31,945 bases of DNA. Origin: Neisseria lactamica (GTDB taxonomy: Bacteria; Pseudomonadota; Gammaproteobacteria; Burkholderiales; Neisseriaceae). How positions within the stretch are numbered: position 1 is the first letter of the stretch; every line of letters begins with the position of its first letter. Under the pieces are notes generated by a model. The model was not told where the DNA came from, made no database searches, and saw nothing but the letters and a program-made list of their open reading frames with translations. The position numbers were made by a program, and so were the translations under genes. This document shows, piece by piece, positions 7,248-14,473 of this stretch. The stretch lies in contig JUNU01000204.1 of assembly GCA_001067655.1 (NCBI GenBank), positions 1-31,945 of the forward strand, in the 5' to 3' direction.

Positions 7248-8924
7248 TCAACGCGTTACCGGCTTATATTTAATCCGTTTCGGTTTCGCGCCTTCTTCGC
7301 CGAGTCGGCGTTTCTTATCGGCTTCATATTCCTGATAGTTGCCGTCGAAGAACACCCATTTCGAATCGCCTTCGCAAGCCAGAATATGCGTAGCGATTCG
7401 GTCGAGGAACCAGCGGTCGTGCGAAATGACCATCACGCTGCCGGCAAATTCCAGCAATGCGTCTTCCAGCGCGCGCAGGGTTTCCACGTCGAGGTCGTTG
7501 GACGGTTCGTCCAGCAGCAAGACGTTGCCGCCGCTCAACAAGGTTTTTGCCAAGTGCAAACGTCCGCGTTCGCCGCCGGAAAGCTGCCCCGCAATTTTGC
7601 TTTGGTCGCTGCCTTTAAAGTTGAAGCGTCCCAAATACTGGCGGGCGGGAATTTCAAACTGTCCGACCTGCAAAATATCGCGGCCTTCAGCGATGTTGTC
7701 GAACACGGTTTTGTCGTTTTGCAAACCTTCGCGGCTTTGGTCGATCAGGCTCATTTTCACGGTTTGCCCGATTTTCACTTCGCCGGAATCAGGCTGCTCT
7801 TTGCCCGAAATCATTTTGAACAGCGTCGATTTACCCGCGCCGTTCGGGCCGATGATGCCGACAATCGCGCCCGCAGGCACTTTGAAGCTCAAATCGTCAA
7901 TCAGCACTTTGTCGCCGAACGATTTGGAAACGTTCACAAATTCAATTACTTCATTACCCAAACGTTCGGCAACGGGAATGAAGATTTCCTGCGTTTCATT
8001 GCGTTTTTGGTATTCGTAGTTGCTCATTTCTTCAAAACGCGCCAAACGCGCTTTGGACTTGGCTTGGCGGCCTTTGGCATTTTGGCGCACCCATTCCAAT
8101 TCCTGCTTCATCGCCTTCACGCGCGCAGCTTCGGATTTCGCCTCGTTTTCCAAGCGTTTTTCTTTCTGCTCCAGCCAAGACGAGTAATTACCTTTCCACG
8201 GAATACCGTGTCCGCGGTCGAGTTCCAAAATCCATTCGGCGGCGTTGTCGAGGAAGTAGCGGTCGTGTGTTACCGCAACGACTGTGCCGGGGAAGCGCAC
8301 CAAGAATTGCTCCAGCCACTCCACCGATTCCGCATCCAAGTGGTTGGTCGGCTCGTCCAGCAGCAGCATATCCGGTTTGCTCAACAAGAGTTTGCACAAA
8401 GCGACACGGCGTTTTTCACCGCCGGACAGATTGCCGATTTTGGCATCCCATTCCGGCAGACGCAGCGCATCGGCGGCGATTTCCAGTTCGTGTTTCGCAC
8501 CGCCGCCCGTGGACGAACCCGCTGCGATAATCGCTTCCAAGCGGCCCTGCTCTTCCGCCAGCGCGTCAAAATCCGCATCGGGATTGGCGTACTCGGCATA
8601 CACTTCTTCCAAACGTTTCTGCGCGGCAGCCACTTCGCCCAAACCGCTTTCCACTTCCTCACGCACGGTTTTTTCAGGATCAAGCTCCGGCTCTTGCGGC
8701 AGATAGCCGATTTTGATGCCGCCCATCGGCACGGCTTCGCCCTCAAATTCCTTATCCACACCCGCCATAATCCGCAGCACAGTGGACTTACCCGCGCCGT
8801 TCAAACCGAGCAAACCGATTTTTGCGCCGGGGAAGAAGGAAAGGGAAATATCTTTAATGATGGTTTTCTGCGGCGGCACAACCTTGCTCACGCGCAGCAT
8901 GGAATAGACGTATTGTTGGGACAT
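7248..8924 (-). CDS. ettA: EttA, energy-dependent translational throttle ABC-F ATPase
   Basis: 558 residues (E. coli EttA has 555). Two ABC cassettes without membrane segments. The first has Walker A GLNGAGKST, signature LSGGE and Walker B LLLDEPTNHLD. The second has GPNGAGKST, LSGGERGRLHLAKTLL and LLLDEPSNDLD. The linker between them is charged and helical (KEKRLENEAKSEAARVKAMK), as in ABC-F proteins that bind the ribosomal E site. EttA gates the first elongation steps according to the ATP/ADP ratio. The N-terminus MSQQYVYSMLRVSKVVPP is typical of the EttA subgroup and sets it apart from Uup or YheS. It stands alone between terminators. Confidence 0.95.
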   Translation of the reverse strand: MSQQYVYSMLRVSKVVPPQKTIIKDISLSFFPGAKIGLLGLNGAGKSTVLRIMAGVDKEFEGEAVPMGGIKIGYLPQEPELDPEKTVREEVESGLGEVAAAQKRLEEVYAEYANPDADFDALAEEQGRLEAIIAAGSSTGGGAKHELEIAADALRLPEWDAKIGNLSGGEKRRVALCKLLLSKPDMLLLDEPTNHLDAESVEWLEQFLVRFPGTVVAVTHDRYFLDNAAEWILELDRGHGIPWKGNYSSWLEQKEKRLENEAKSEAARVKAMKQELEWVRQNAKGRQAKSKARLARFEEMSNYEYQKRNETQEIFIPVAERLGNEVIEFVNVSKSFGDKVLIDDLSFKVPAGAIVGIIGPNGAGKSTLFKMISGKEQPDSGEVKIGQTVKMSLIDQSREGLQNDKTVFDNIAEGRDILQVGQFEIPARQYLGRFNFKGSDQSKIAGQLSGGERGRLHLAKTLLSGGNVLLLDEPSNDLDVETLRALEDALLEFAGSVMVISHDRWFLDRIATHILACEGDSKWVFFDGNYQEYEADKKRRLGEEGAKPKRIKYKPVTR

Positions 8925-9052
8925 GGTTTTCTCAATTCAGTCAAACAAATTTCAGACGACCCATTTTAACCGATTGCACCGATTGTTGCTTGCACGGATG
9001 ATATTTAGAGGGGGAATAGATGGAATGGATTGATTTGTTTGGATTTGGAAGA

Positions 9053-9084
9053 AGGTCGTCTGAAATAATGGTTTCAGACGACCT
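9053..9084. repeat. Inverted DUS pair between divergent genes
   Basis: AGGTCGTCTGAA (9053-9064) and its complement (9073-9084) with an 8-base loop. It lies between ettA (leaving leftward) and the gene at 9205 (leaving rightward), where no transcript needs termination. It may act only as an uptake signal or as an insulator. Confidence 0.75.
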
Positions 9085-9204
9085 TTAATGCCAAGTATAC
9101 TTTTAGCTCATCGTTTTTCATGATATTTCTCAGAAAGCAAGAATATCCGACATTAAAATTTTTTAGAAACAACAAACCAAAATAGACAAAACAAGGAGTA
9201 TTCC

Positions 9205-9915
9205 ATGTCCCAACATCCCCCAGCCGCGCTAATTTCCTGTCTGCAACAGCACCAAATCCCCGCCGAACACATTACCGCCTTGCAGAAATTTACCCCCAGA
9301 GATGGTTTTTGCTTTCTCCATGACGATACGGATTGGCAAAACAGCAAAGATTATTTTGACGAATGTTGGCAGGCTTTGCCAGTTGCACCCATTTTACAGG
9401 ACGATGAAAGCAACGAATGGTTTGTCTACCTTACCGAGCCGCTACTTGGTATGGTCGGACACTTCCAACATGATGATCCCGATTTGGTACCCAGCTTCGC
9501 TACTATCCCTGATTTGCTGGCTGCCATTGCGGCACATCCTGAAGCACAAGACGGCTACGAACTGCTGCATGATGACTGCGCCTACCAATTTCCCAATCCT
9601 CTACCGCCGCTGGATACCGCCACACGCCAAGCCGCCATGCAACAGCTTCAGCAGGCGGCAGAACAAAGCGACGATGACGAAATCCGCCAATGCCTGCATT
9701 TCGCTTGGTTTAATCTCATCGCTAAAAATGAAATCGCCCAATGGCTGCTGCCCTATCTCGATGATGAGGATATGTATGTGCAGGAACGCGCCATAGAACT
9801 TATCGGCAAACACAACTATCAAGCCGCACGCGACAAATTGCACGAACTGCAAACGACGGCTCTTCCAAACGGGCAAACTGCCGCGCAACGTGTATTGAAA
9901 ATGTGGGGCAGTTAA
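9205..9915 (+). CDS. Unrecognised acidic protein with possible SUKH-like and helical-repeat parts
   Basis: 236 residues with no signal peptide or membrane segment, so probably cytoplasmic. The start is supported by AAGGAG eight bases upstream of the ATG. The first 120 residues (HDDTDWQNSKDYFDECW, NEWFVYLTEPLLGMVGHF, PSFATIPDLLAAI) faintly resemble SMI1/KNR4 (SUKH) proteins, a superfamily of immunity-type and housekeeping proteins. The last 70 residues (YLDDEDMYVQERAIELIGKH, AARDKLHEL) look like a HEAT-type helical pair. Both impressions are inference only. It is a single gene ending in a terminator shared with nadB. Codon use resembles its neighbours. Confidence 0.8.
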   Translation: MSQHPPAALISCLQQHQIPAEHITALQKFTPRDGFCFLHDDTDWQNSKDYFDECWQALPVAPILQDDESNEWFVYLTEPLLGMVGHFQHDDPDLVPSFATIPDLLAAIAAHPEAQDGYELLHDDCAYQFPNPLPPLDTATRQAAMQQLQQAAEQSDDDEIRQCLHFAWFNLIAKNEIAQWLLPYLDDEDMYVQERAIELIGKHNYQAARDKLHELQTTALPNGQTAAQRVLKMWGS

Positions 9916-9966
9916 GCATTGGAAGCTGCCTGTCCATCTAAACGGTGTATAACGCTTCAAATCAGC

Positions 9967-10004
9967 CAAAAGGTCGTCTGAAATCCCCTTTCAGACGACC
10001 TTTC
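9967..10004. terminator. Bidirectional terminator between the 9205 gene and nadB
   Basis: AGGTCGTCTGAA (9971-9982) and its complement (9990-10001) with a very short loop, A-rich on the left and T-rich on the right. It serves the two convergent genes. Confidence 0.8.
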
Positions 10005-10050
10005 TTCATTTTTCACAGGAATATCTCAAATCCCCACGCAGCCTACCCCT

Positions 10051-11595
10051 TCAGCCTGCCGCCTGCTTTTCCCAATCGACACGCTCTGCCAAATCGGTAT
10101 TGAAATGCGCGCCGATGTTTTGCCGCCTGGCGTATGCGGCTTGGGCGACGGCGAGGCTGCATTCGAGCAGGTTGCGGTTTTCGTATTCGGACGCGGTGTG
10201 CGGTTCGGTTTGGTTTTGCTTCCAAAGCCGCAGTTGGGCGATGGCGCGGCGCAGGCCGGTATCGTTGCGGAGGATGCCCAGATGGTGTTGGTTGAAGGTT
10301 TGCAGGACGGGGCGGCTGAATGTGTTTTGGAGGTCGTCTGAAAAGATGCCTGCTTCGGCGGTGGGGTTTTCAGACGACCTTTGGGACGGTACGGCTTGGA
10401 ATGCTTGTCCGTCTGCGATGGTTTGGGCGGCAAGCCTGGCGGTAACGACGCATTCGAGCAGGGAATTGCTGGCGAGGCGGTTGGCTCCGTGCAGCCCTGT
10501 GCAGGCGGTTTCACCTAAGGCGTAGAGCTGCGGCAGGGAAGTTCTGCCGCAGGGGTCGGTTTGGATGCCGCCGCAGGTGTAGTGTTGCACGGGGCGGACG
10601 GGGATGGCTTGGCGCGTGATGTCCAAACCGCATTGGGACAGGCAGTGCCGATGGATGGACGGGAAATGCTGACGGACGAACTCTGCGGGTTTGCGGCTGA
10701 TGTCGAGCGAGACGAAGTCTTGCGTTTGTTTGGCGATTTCGGCGGCGATGGCGCGGGCAACGATGTCGCGCGGCGCGAGTTCGGCACGGCGGTCGTAATG
10801 CGGCATAAACCGTTCGCCCGCTTGGTTGGTCAGGATGCCGCCTTCGCCGCGCACGGCTTCGGAAATCAGGAAGGTGCGGCCGTTTTCAGACGGCCTTGCC
10901 AAGCCTGTGGGGTGGAATTGGATAAATTCGAGGTTTTCGACTGCGCAGCCTGCGCGTATCGCCATGGCGATAGCGTCGCCCGTGCATTCGGGCGGCGTGG
11001 TGGTGGCGGCGTAGATCTGCCCCAAGCCGCCGCCTGCAAGTATGGTATGGCGGGCGCGGATGCGGTAGGTTTCTTGCGTTCGGCAGTCGAGGACGGTCAG
11101 TCCGCACGCCGCGCCTGATTCGGTTTGGATATCCAACGCCATCTGCCGCTCGCAAACGCGGATGTTCGGGCGGCGGCGTATTTGGACAATCAGGCTCTGC
11201 ATGACGGCTTCGCCCGTGTAGTCGGCGACGTGGGCGATTCGGCGGCAGGTATGCCCGCCTTCGCGCGTCAGGTGCAAGCCATCATGATTCCGGTCGAACG
11301 CCACGCCCTGCGCCAGCAACCATTCGATTGCCGGTTTGCCCTGCGACAGGATGGTGCGGACGGCGGCTTCGTCGCACAAACCCGCGCCCGCTTCCAAAGT
11401 ATCGGCAACGTGTTTTTCGATGTCGTCCTCTCCCGACCACGCCGCCGCAATCCCGCCTTGCGCATGACGGCTGGCGGTGTCGTCCAGCCGGTTTTTGCAC
11501 AAAATGACGATGCGGAACGATTCAGGCAGCGATAGGGCGAGCGTCAGTGCCGCCAGCCCGTTTCCGGCAATCAATACGTCGCAATCGGTTTGCAT
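10051..11595 (-). CDS. nadB: NadB, L-aspartate oxidase
   Basis: 514 residues. A flavoprotein that oxidises L-aspartate to iminoaspartate, the first step of de novo NAD synthesis; its product goes to NadA. Visible motifs are the FAD-binding start IAGNGLAALTLALSLP, SRHAQGGIAAAW, GGGLGQIYAATTTPPECTGD, FHPTGL, EAVRGEGGILTNQAGERF and GETACTGLHGANRLASNSLL. The C-terminal helical domain begins near LQTFNQHHLGILRND. The linker before it (about residues 406-422) is encoded by an inverted DUS pair. An AG-type DUS, AGGCCGTCTGAA, also lies inside the gene at 10885-10896 (residues RPSEN). It is downstream of the SMR gene by 48 bp and probably cotranscribed with it. Confidence 0.95.
   Translation of the reverse strand: MQTDCDVLIAGNGLAALTLALSLPESFRIVILCKNRLDDTASRHAQGGIAAAWSGEDDIEKHVADTLEAGAGLCDEAAVRTILSQGKPAIEWLLAQGVAFDRNHDGLHLTREGGHTCRRIAHVADYTGEAVMQSLIVQIRRRPNIRVCERQMALDIQTESGAACGLTVLDCRTQETYRIRARHTILAGGGLGQIYAATTTPPECTGDAIAMAIRAGCAVENLEFIQFHPTGLARPSENGRTFLISEAVRGEGGILTNQAGERFMPHYDRRAELAPRDIVARAIAAEIAKQTQDFVSLDISRKPAEFVRQHFPSIHRHCLSQCGLDITRQAIPVRPVQHYTCGGIQTDPCGRTSLPQLYALGETACTGLHGANRLASNSLLECVVTARLAAQTIADGQAFQAVPSQRSSENPTAEAGIFSDDLQNTFSRPVLQTFNQHHLGILRNDTGLRRAIAQLRLWKQNQTEPHTASEYENRNLLECSLAVAQAAYARRQNIGAHFNTDLAERVDWEKQAAG
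10331..10380. repeat. Inverted DUS pair inside nadB
   Basis: AGGTCGTCTGAA (10331-10342) and its complement (10369-10380) lie in frame within nadB. They encode SSEN on one side and FSDDLQ on the other, within the variable linker between the flavin domain and the helical domain. Confidence 0.9.
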
Positions 11596-11614
11596 GGTGT
11601 TGTCCTTGTTTGAG

Positions 11615-11626
11615 AGGTCGTCTGAA
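11615..11626 (+). repeat. Single DUS upstream of nadB
   Basis: An exact AGGTCGTCTGAA between the SMR gene and nadB, adjoining a Correia-terminus fragment at 11631-11643. Confidence 0.9.
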
Positions 11627-11630
11627 ACGG

Positions 11631-11646
11631 TATAGTGGATTAATCA
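11631..11646. repeat. Solo Correia-terminus fragment at the SMR gene stop codon
   Basis: TATAGTGGATTAA, the outer end of the Correia terminal repeat, directly abuts the stop codon (minus-strand TGA, 11644-11646) of the SMR gene. No second terminus is seen nearby, so this is a remnant or a chance match to 13 bases. Confidence 0.5.
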
Positions 11647-11979
11647 ATGCCCCGACATATGCGACATGGTATTGAGCAGCACCACGCCCAGCAAAATCAA
11701 ACCGATGCTGACAATCCCAATGAAATCAGCTTTCTCACCGAAAAACACCACGCTGACTAAAGCCGTTAAAACCAGTCCCACGCCTGCCCAAATGGCGTAT
11801 GCTGTAGCCAGCGGCATGGTTTTCAGTGTCATAGACAAGGCCCAAAAACACACCGAAAAGCTGACTATCACGCCAATAGAAGGCCACAGTTTGCTAAACC
11901 CGCCACTCAGTTTGAGCATGGAAGAACCGCAGACTTCGCTTAAAATTGCTACAGTCAGAAAGAGCCAGTGCATTTGCAT
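11644..11979 (-). CDS. Small multidrug resistance (SMR) family transporter
   Basis: 111 residues with four predicted transmembrane helices, the standard size for the EmrE/SugE family of dual-topology proton antiporters. The essential membrane glutamate is E15 in the first helix (TVAILSEVCGSSMLKLS). The motif AYAIWAGVGLVLTAL in the third helix is typical of the quaternary-ammonium (EmrE/Qac) branch, and the fourth helix follows (GIVSIGLILLGVVLLN). It sits between nadA and nadB, an arrangement I recall from meningococcal genomes. No role in NAD synthesis is implied by the family. The substrate is unknown. Confidence 0.9.
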   Translation of the reverse strand: MQMHWLFLTVAILSEVCGSSMLKLSGGFSKLWPSIGVIVSFSVCFWALSMTLKTMPLATAYAIWAGVGLVLTALVSVVFFGEKADFIGIVSIGLILLGVVLLNTMSHMSGH

Positions 11980-12129
11980 GTTTTTACCTGATAAATGAAA
12001 GAAAGTATAATTATATCAATGCAATAACATAAAAAACAGTCTTGTTTTTAAAGATTTTTTGTGCGCAAACCCCGTCTTGGGAAAGCAGGCGGGCGGTATT
12101 TTCAGGCTGCACCCATTACGAACGGCAAA
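11980..12129. other. Intergenic region between nadA and the SMR gene
   Basis: 150 bp, A/T-rich near the SMR gene. On the minus strand TATAAT is present at about 12010-12015 and could be the -10 box of an SMR/nadB promoter, but I see no good -35 box. No DUS-type terminator separates nadA from the SMR gene, so read-through from nadA is possible. Confidence 0.4.
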
Positions 12130-13242
12130 TCAGGCGGGCCCCATGCCGTTGAACACATCCCCGCGTTTGAGTCCTGCCGCGAAGTCGAGCATACGCTGCA
12201 AAGGCAGTTTGGCGGCTTCGCCCAGCTTTCTGTCCAACAGGATTTCGTTGTGTCCGCTTGTCAGGGCGTATTTGATGCCGCCCAGCGAATTCATCGCCAT
12301 CCACGGGCAGAACGCGCAGCTTTTGCAGCTTCCGCCGTTGCCCGCCGTCGGTGCGGCGATAAATTCTTTGTCGGGCGCCTGCTTTTGCATTTCGTGCAGG
12401 ATGCCCAAATCGGTTGCCACGATGAATTTCTTTTCAGGGCGCGATACGGCGGCTTTCAGCAGTTTGCTGGTCGAGCCGACCACGTCGCCCAGTTCGATGA
12501 CGCTTTGCGGCGATTCGGGATGAACCAGCACCACCGCGTCGGGATGTTCCACCTTCAACGCCGCCAGTTCTTGCCCTTTGAATTCGTTATGGACGATGCA
12601 CGAACCCTGCCACAACAGCATATCCGCGCCCGTTTCGCGGCGGATGTAGTCGCCGAGGTGGCGGTCGGGCCCCCAAATCAACTTCTCACTGCGCGATTTC
12701 AGATACGACACGATTTCCAACGCCACCGAAGACGTTACCACCCAATCGGCACGCGCTTTCACGGCAGCGGAAGTGTTGGCGTACACTACCACCGTACGGT
12801 CGGGGTGTTGGTCGCAAAACGCCGAAAACGCCTCCTCGGGACAACCCAAATCCAAAGAACATTCCGCTTCCAAATCAGGCATCAGCACCGTTTTTTCAGG
12901 GCAGAGGATTTTCGCGCTCTCGCCCATGAAGCGCACGCCCGCTACCACCAATGTACCGGCTTCATGTTCCGCACCGAAGCGCGCCATTTCCAGCGAATCG
13001 CCCACACATCCGCCCGTTTCCAAAGCCAAATCCTGAATCAGCGGATCAACATAATAATGCGCCACCAAAACCGCGTTTTTCTCCTTCAGCAAAGCCTTGA
13101 TTTCGTCTTTCAGACGACCTGCCGTCTCGCGGTCGGGCGTATCGGCAACCTTCGCCCACGCCTGACGGATTTGGCAGGCGGAAGTCGGCGTTTGGATGAG
13201 GGGCATATCGTAGTCGAACGAGCGGCGGGCGGCGGTTTGCAT
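12130..13242 (-). CDS. nadA: NadA, quinolinate synthase
   Basis: 370 residues. A [4Fe-4S] enzyme that condenses iminoaspartate with dihydroxyacetone phosphate to quinolinate. The cluster cysteines lie in AECSLDLGCP, GSCIVHNEF and SCAFCPWMAMNSL. Substrate-binding segments such as HYYVDPLIQDLA and HPESPQSV are present. The start at 13242 is supported by AAGGAAA just upstream; an internal Met at residue 13 (MPLIQTP) is a less likely start. It is transcribed from the promoter at 13312-13340, which is covered by a palindrome. A DUS at 13109-13120 is used as coding sequence (GRLKDEI). Confidence 0.95.
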   Translation of the reverse strand: MQTAARRSFDYDMPLIQTPTSACQIRQAWAKVADTPDRETAGRLKDEIKALLKEKNAVLVAHYYVDPLIQDLALETGGCVGDSLEMARFGAEHEAGTLVVAGVRFMGESAKILCPEKTVLMPDLEAECSLDLGCPEEAFSAFCDQHPDRTVVVYANTSAAVKARADWVVTSSVALEIVSYLKSRSEKLIWGPDRHLGDYIRRETGADMLLWQGSCIVHNEFKGQELAALKVEHPDAVVLVHPESPQSVIELGDVVGSTSKLLKAAVSRPEKKFIVATDLGILHEMQKQAPDKEFIAAPTAGNGGSCKSCAFCPWMAMNSLGGIKYALTSGHNEILLDRKLGEAAKLPLQRMLDFAAGLKRGDVFNGMGPA

Positions 13243-13309
13243 GATGTTTCCTTGTAGCTGGTTTTTGAGGTGGCATGAAGGTTTGCCGTCTGTTTTTCAA
13301 ACTGTTTTT

Positions 13310-13336
13310 ATATTATGCTCAACTTGAGTATAATAT
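13310..13336. promoter_or_regulatory. 27-bp palindrome, candidate operator for the NAD regulator
   Basis: The sequence reads ATATTATgCTCAA-C-TTGAGtATAATAT, a perfect dyad except for one mismatched pair and the central base. It lies between nadA and the divergent regulator gene and covers the spacer and -10 box of the nadA promoter. It also contains a plus-strand TATAAT (13329-13334) that could serve the regulator gene. A bound dimeric regulator would block both. The assignment to the adjacent regulator is inference from position. Confidence 0.7.
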
Positions 13337-13340
13337 GCAA
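13312..13340 (-). promoter_or_regulatory. nadA promoter
   Basis: On the minus strand, TTGCAT (13335-13340), 17 bp, then CATAAT (13312-13317). The predicted start is about 60 bases upstream of the nadA ATG. Confidence 0.65.
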
Positions 13341-13351
13341 GGTCGTCTGAA
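13340..13351 (+). repeat. Single DUS touching the nadA -35 box
   Basis: An exact AGGTCGTCTGAA whose first base is the last base of the nadA -35 hexamer. Confidence 0.9.
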
Positions 13352-13444
13352 AACAGGTTTGAGATACCGCAAAACCGACCCGCTTCGTTCCGACAAACCG
13401 CTTTGGTTTACAATAAAGCCTTTCCCACCCGCAGAAAGCCGAGC

Positions 13445-14383
13445 ATGGACGCCTACCCCGAAGCCGAAGCCCCGCCGCAAAGCATCGTCGAACTGGTTCC
13501 CGTATTGATTGCCGTTACCGACGGCGGCCTGCGGGTATTAACCGTCGCCCAAGGCACGCTCCTGCCCAACGGCCCGCTCTCCCCCCTGCGCAATTCCCTG
13601 CAGGCGGGCGTGAAGCTGTGGGTCGCCAAGCAGACTTCGCAACCTATGGGCTATGTGGAACAGCTTTACACCTTTGTCGATACCCACCGCCGCAACGAAC
13701 ACGGCATGCCCGTCTTGTACGTCAGCTATTTGGGGCTGGTGCGCGAGGCAGCCGACAGCATCCTGCACCCGGATGCGAAATGGCAGGACTGCTACGGTTA
13801 TTTCCCGTGGGAAGACTTGCGCACCGATGGCGGGCAGCGCGACGCCGTCGTCAGCCGCCTGCGCATTTGGGCAAACTCGGCGGACACGGAGGAAGTGCGC
13901 CAAAAGCGGCTCAAGCGCATTCATTTGTGTTGGGGGGTCGAACCGGAAAACTGGTCGGAAGAATACGTTTTGCAACGCTATGAAATGCTGTATGAAAGCG
14001 GCCTGATAGCGGAAGCCGCCGAGCCGCAGGCAAACTTCGACTTCGCGCTCACGGGGCAGCCCATGCGCCACGACCACCGCCGCGTGTTGGCGACCGCCCT
14101 GTCCCGCCTGCGTGCCAAAATCAAATACCGCCCCGTGATTTTCGAACTGATGCCGCCCGAATTCACGCTGCTGCAACTGCAAAACAGCGTCGAAGCCATC
14201 AGCGGCAGATTGCTGCACAAGCAAAACTTCCGCCGCCAGATTCAGCAGCAAAACCTCATCGAGCCGTCGGATACCGGAGTATCGGGCAGCAAAGGCCGTC
14301 CCGCGCAGCTTTACCGCTTCCGCGACGACGTCCTGCCCGACAGGCTGATTTCGGACATCGGACTGCCGCTGGGCAGCCGTTAA
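13445..14383 (+). CDS. NadQ/NrtR-type NAD-biosynthesis regulator (degenerate Nudix plus winged helix)
   Basis: 312 residues from the ATG at 13445. The open frame extends upstream to a TTG at 13403, but the ATG fits the domain start better; no strong ribosome-binding site is seen at either. The N-terminal half is a Nudix fold, with LPNGPLSP and MGYVEQLYTFVD in family-typical places, but the catalytic REXXEEXG box is absent, so it should bind and not hydrolyse its ligand. The C-terminal half is a winged helix (LHKQNFRRQIQQQNLIEPSD followed by KGRPAQLYRF), as in NrtR and the alphaproteobacterial NadQ. The location between nadA and nadC and the adjacent palindrome suggest repression of NAD genes in response to a nucleotide such as NAD or ADP-ribose. 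The ligand is not shown by the sequence. Confidence 0.82.
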   Translation: MDAYPEAEAPPQSIVELVPVLIAVTDGGLRVLTVAQGTLLPNGPLSPLRNSLQAGVKLWVAKQTSQPMGYVEQLYTFVDTHRRNEHGMPVLYVSYLGLVREAADSILHPDAKWQDCYGYFPWEDLRTDGGQRDAVVSRLRIWANSADTEEVRQKRLKRIHLCWGVEPENWSEEYVLQRYEMLYESGLIAEAAEPQANFDFALTGQPMRHDHRRVLATALSRLRAKIKYRPVIFELMPPEFTLLQLQNSVEAISGRLLHKQNFRRQIQQQNLIEPSDTGVSGSKGRPAQLYRFRDDVLPDRLISDIGLPLGSR

Positions 14384-14386
14384 CCC

Positions 14387-14473
14387 GTTTTCAGACGACC
14401 TCAAACGAAGTTTTGCCCCATCGGTGCAACATCAATCTTTTTCAACAAAGGAAACCCCATGTCGTCTGAAAAC
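14387..14473 (+). promoter_or_regulatory. Possible hairpin bringing the nadC start codon into a DUS stem
   Basis: GTTTTCAGACGAC at 14387-14399, four bases past the regulator stop codon, is perfectly complementary to GTCGTCTGAAAAC at 14461-14473, which begins at the G of the nadC start codon. In a cotranscript the 61-base loop would hold the nadC ribosome-binding site (AAAGGA). Confidence 0.45.

Noticed and set aside
7386..8969. 527-codon plus-strand open frame opposite ettA
   Set aside because: Composition is that of an antisense shadow (Phe-, Gln- and His-rich); ettA on the other strand has full family motifs.
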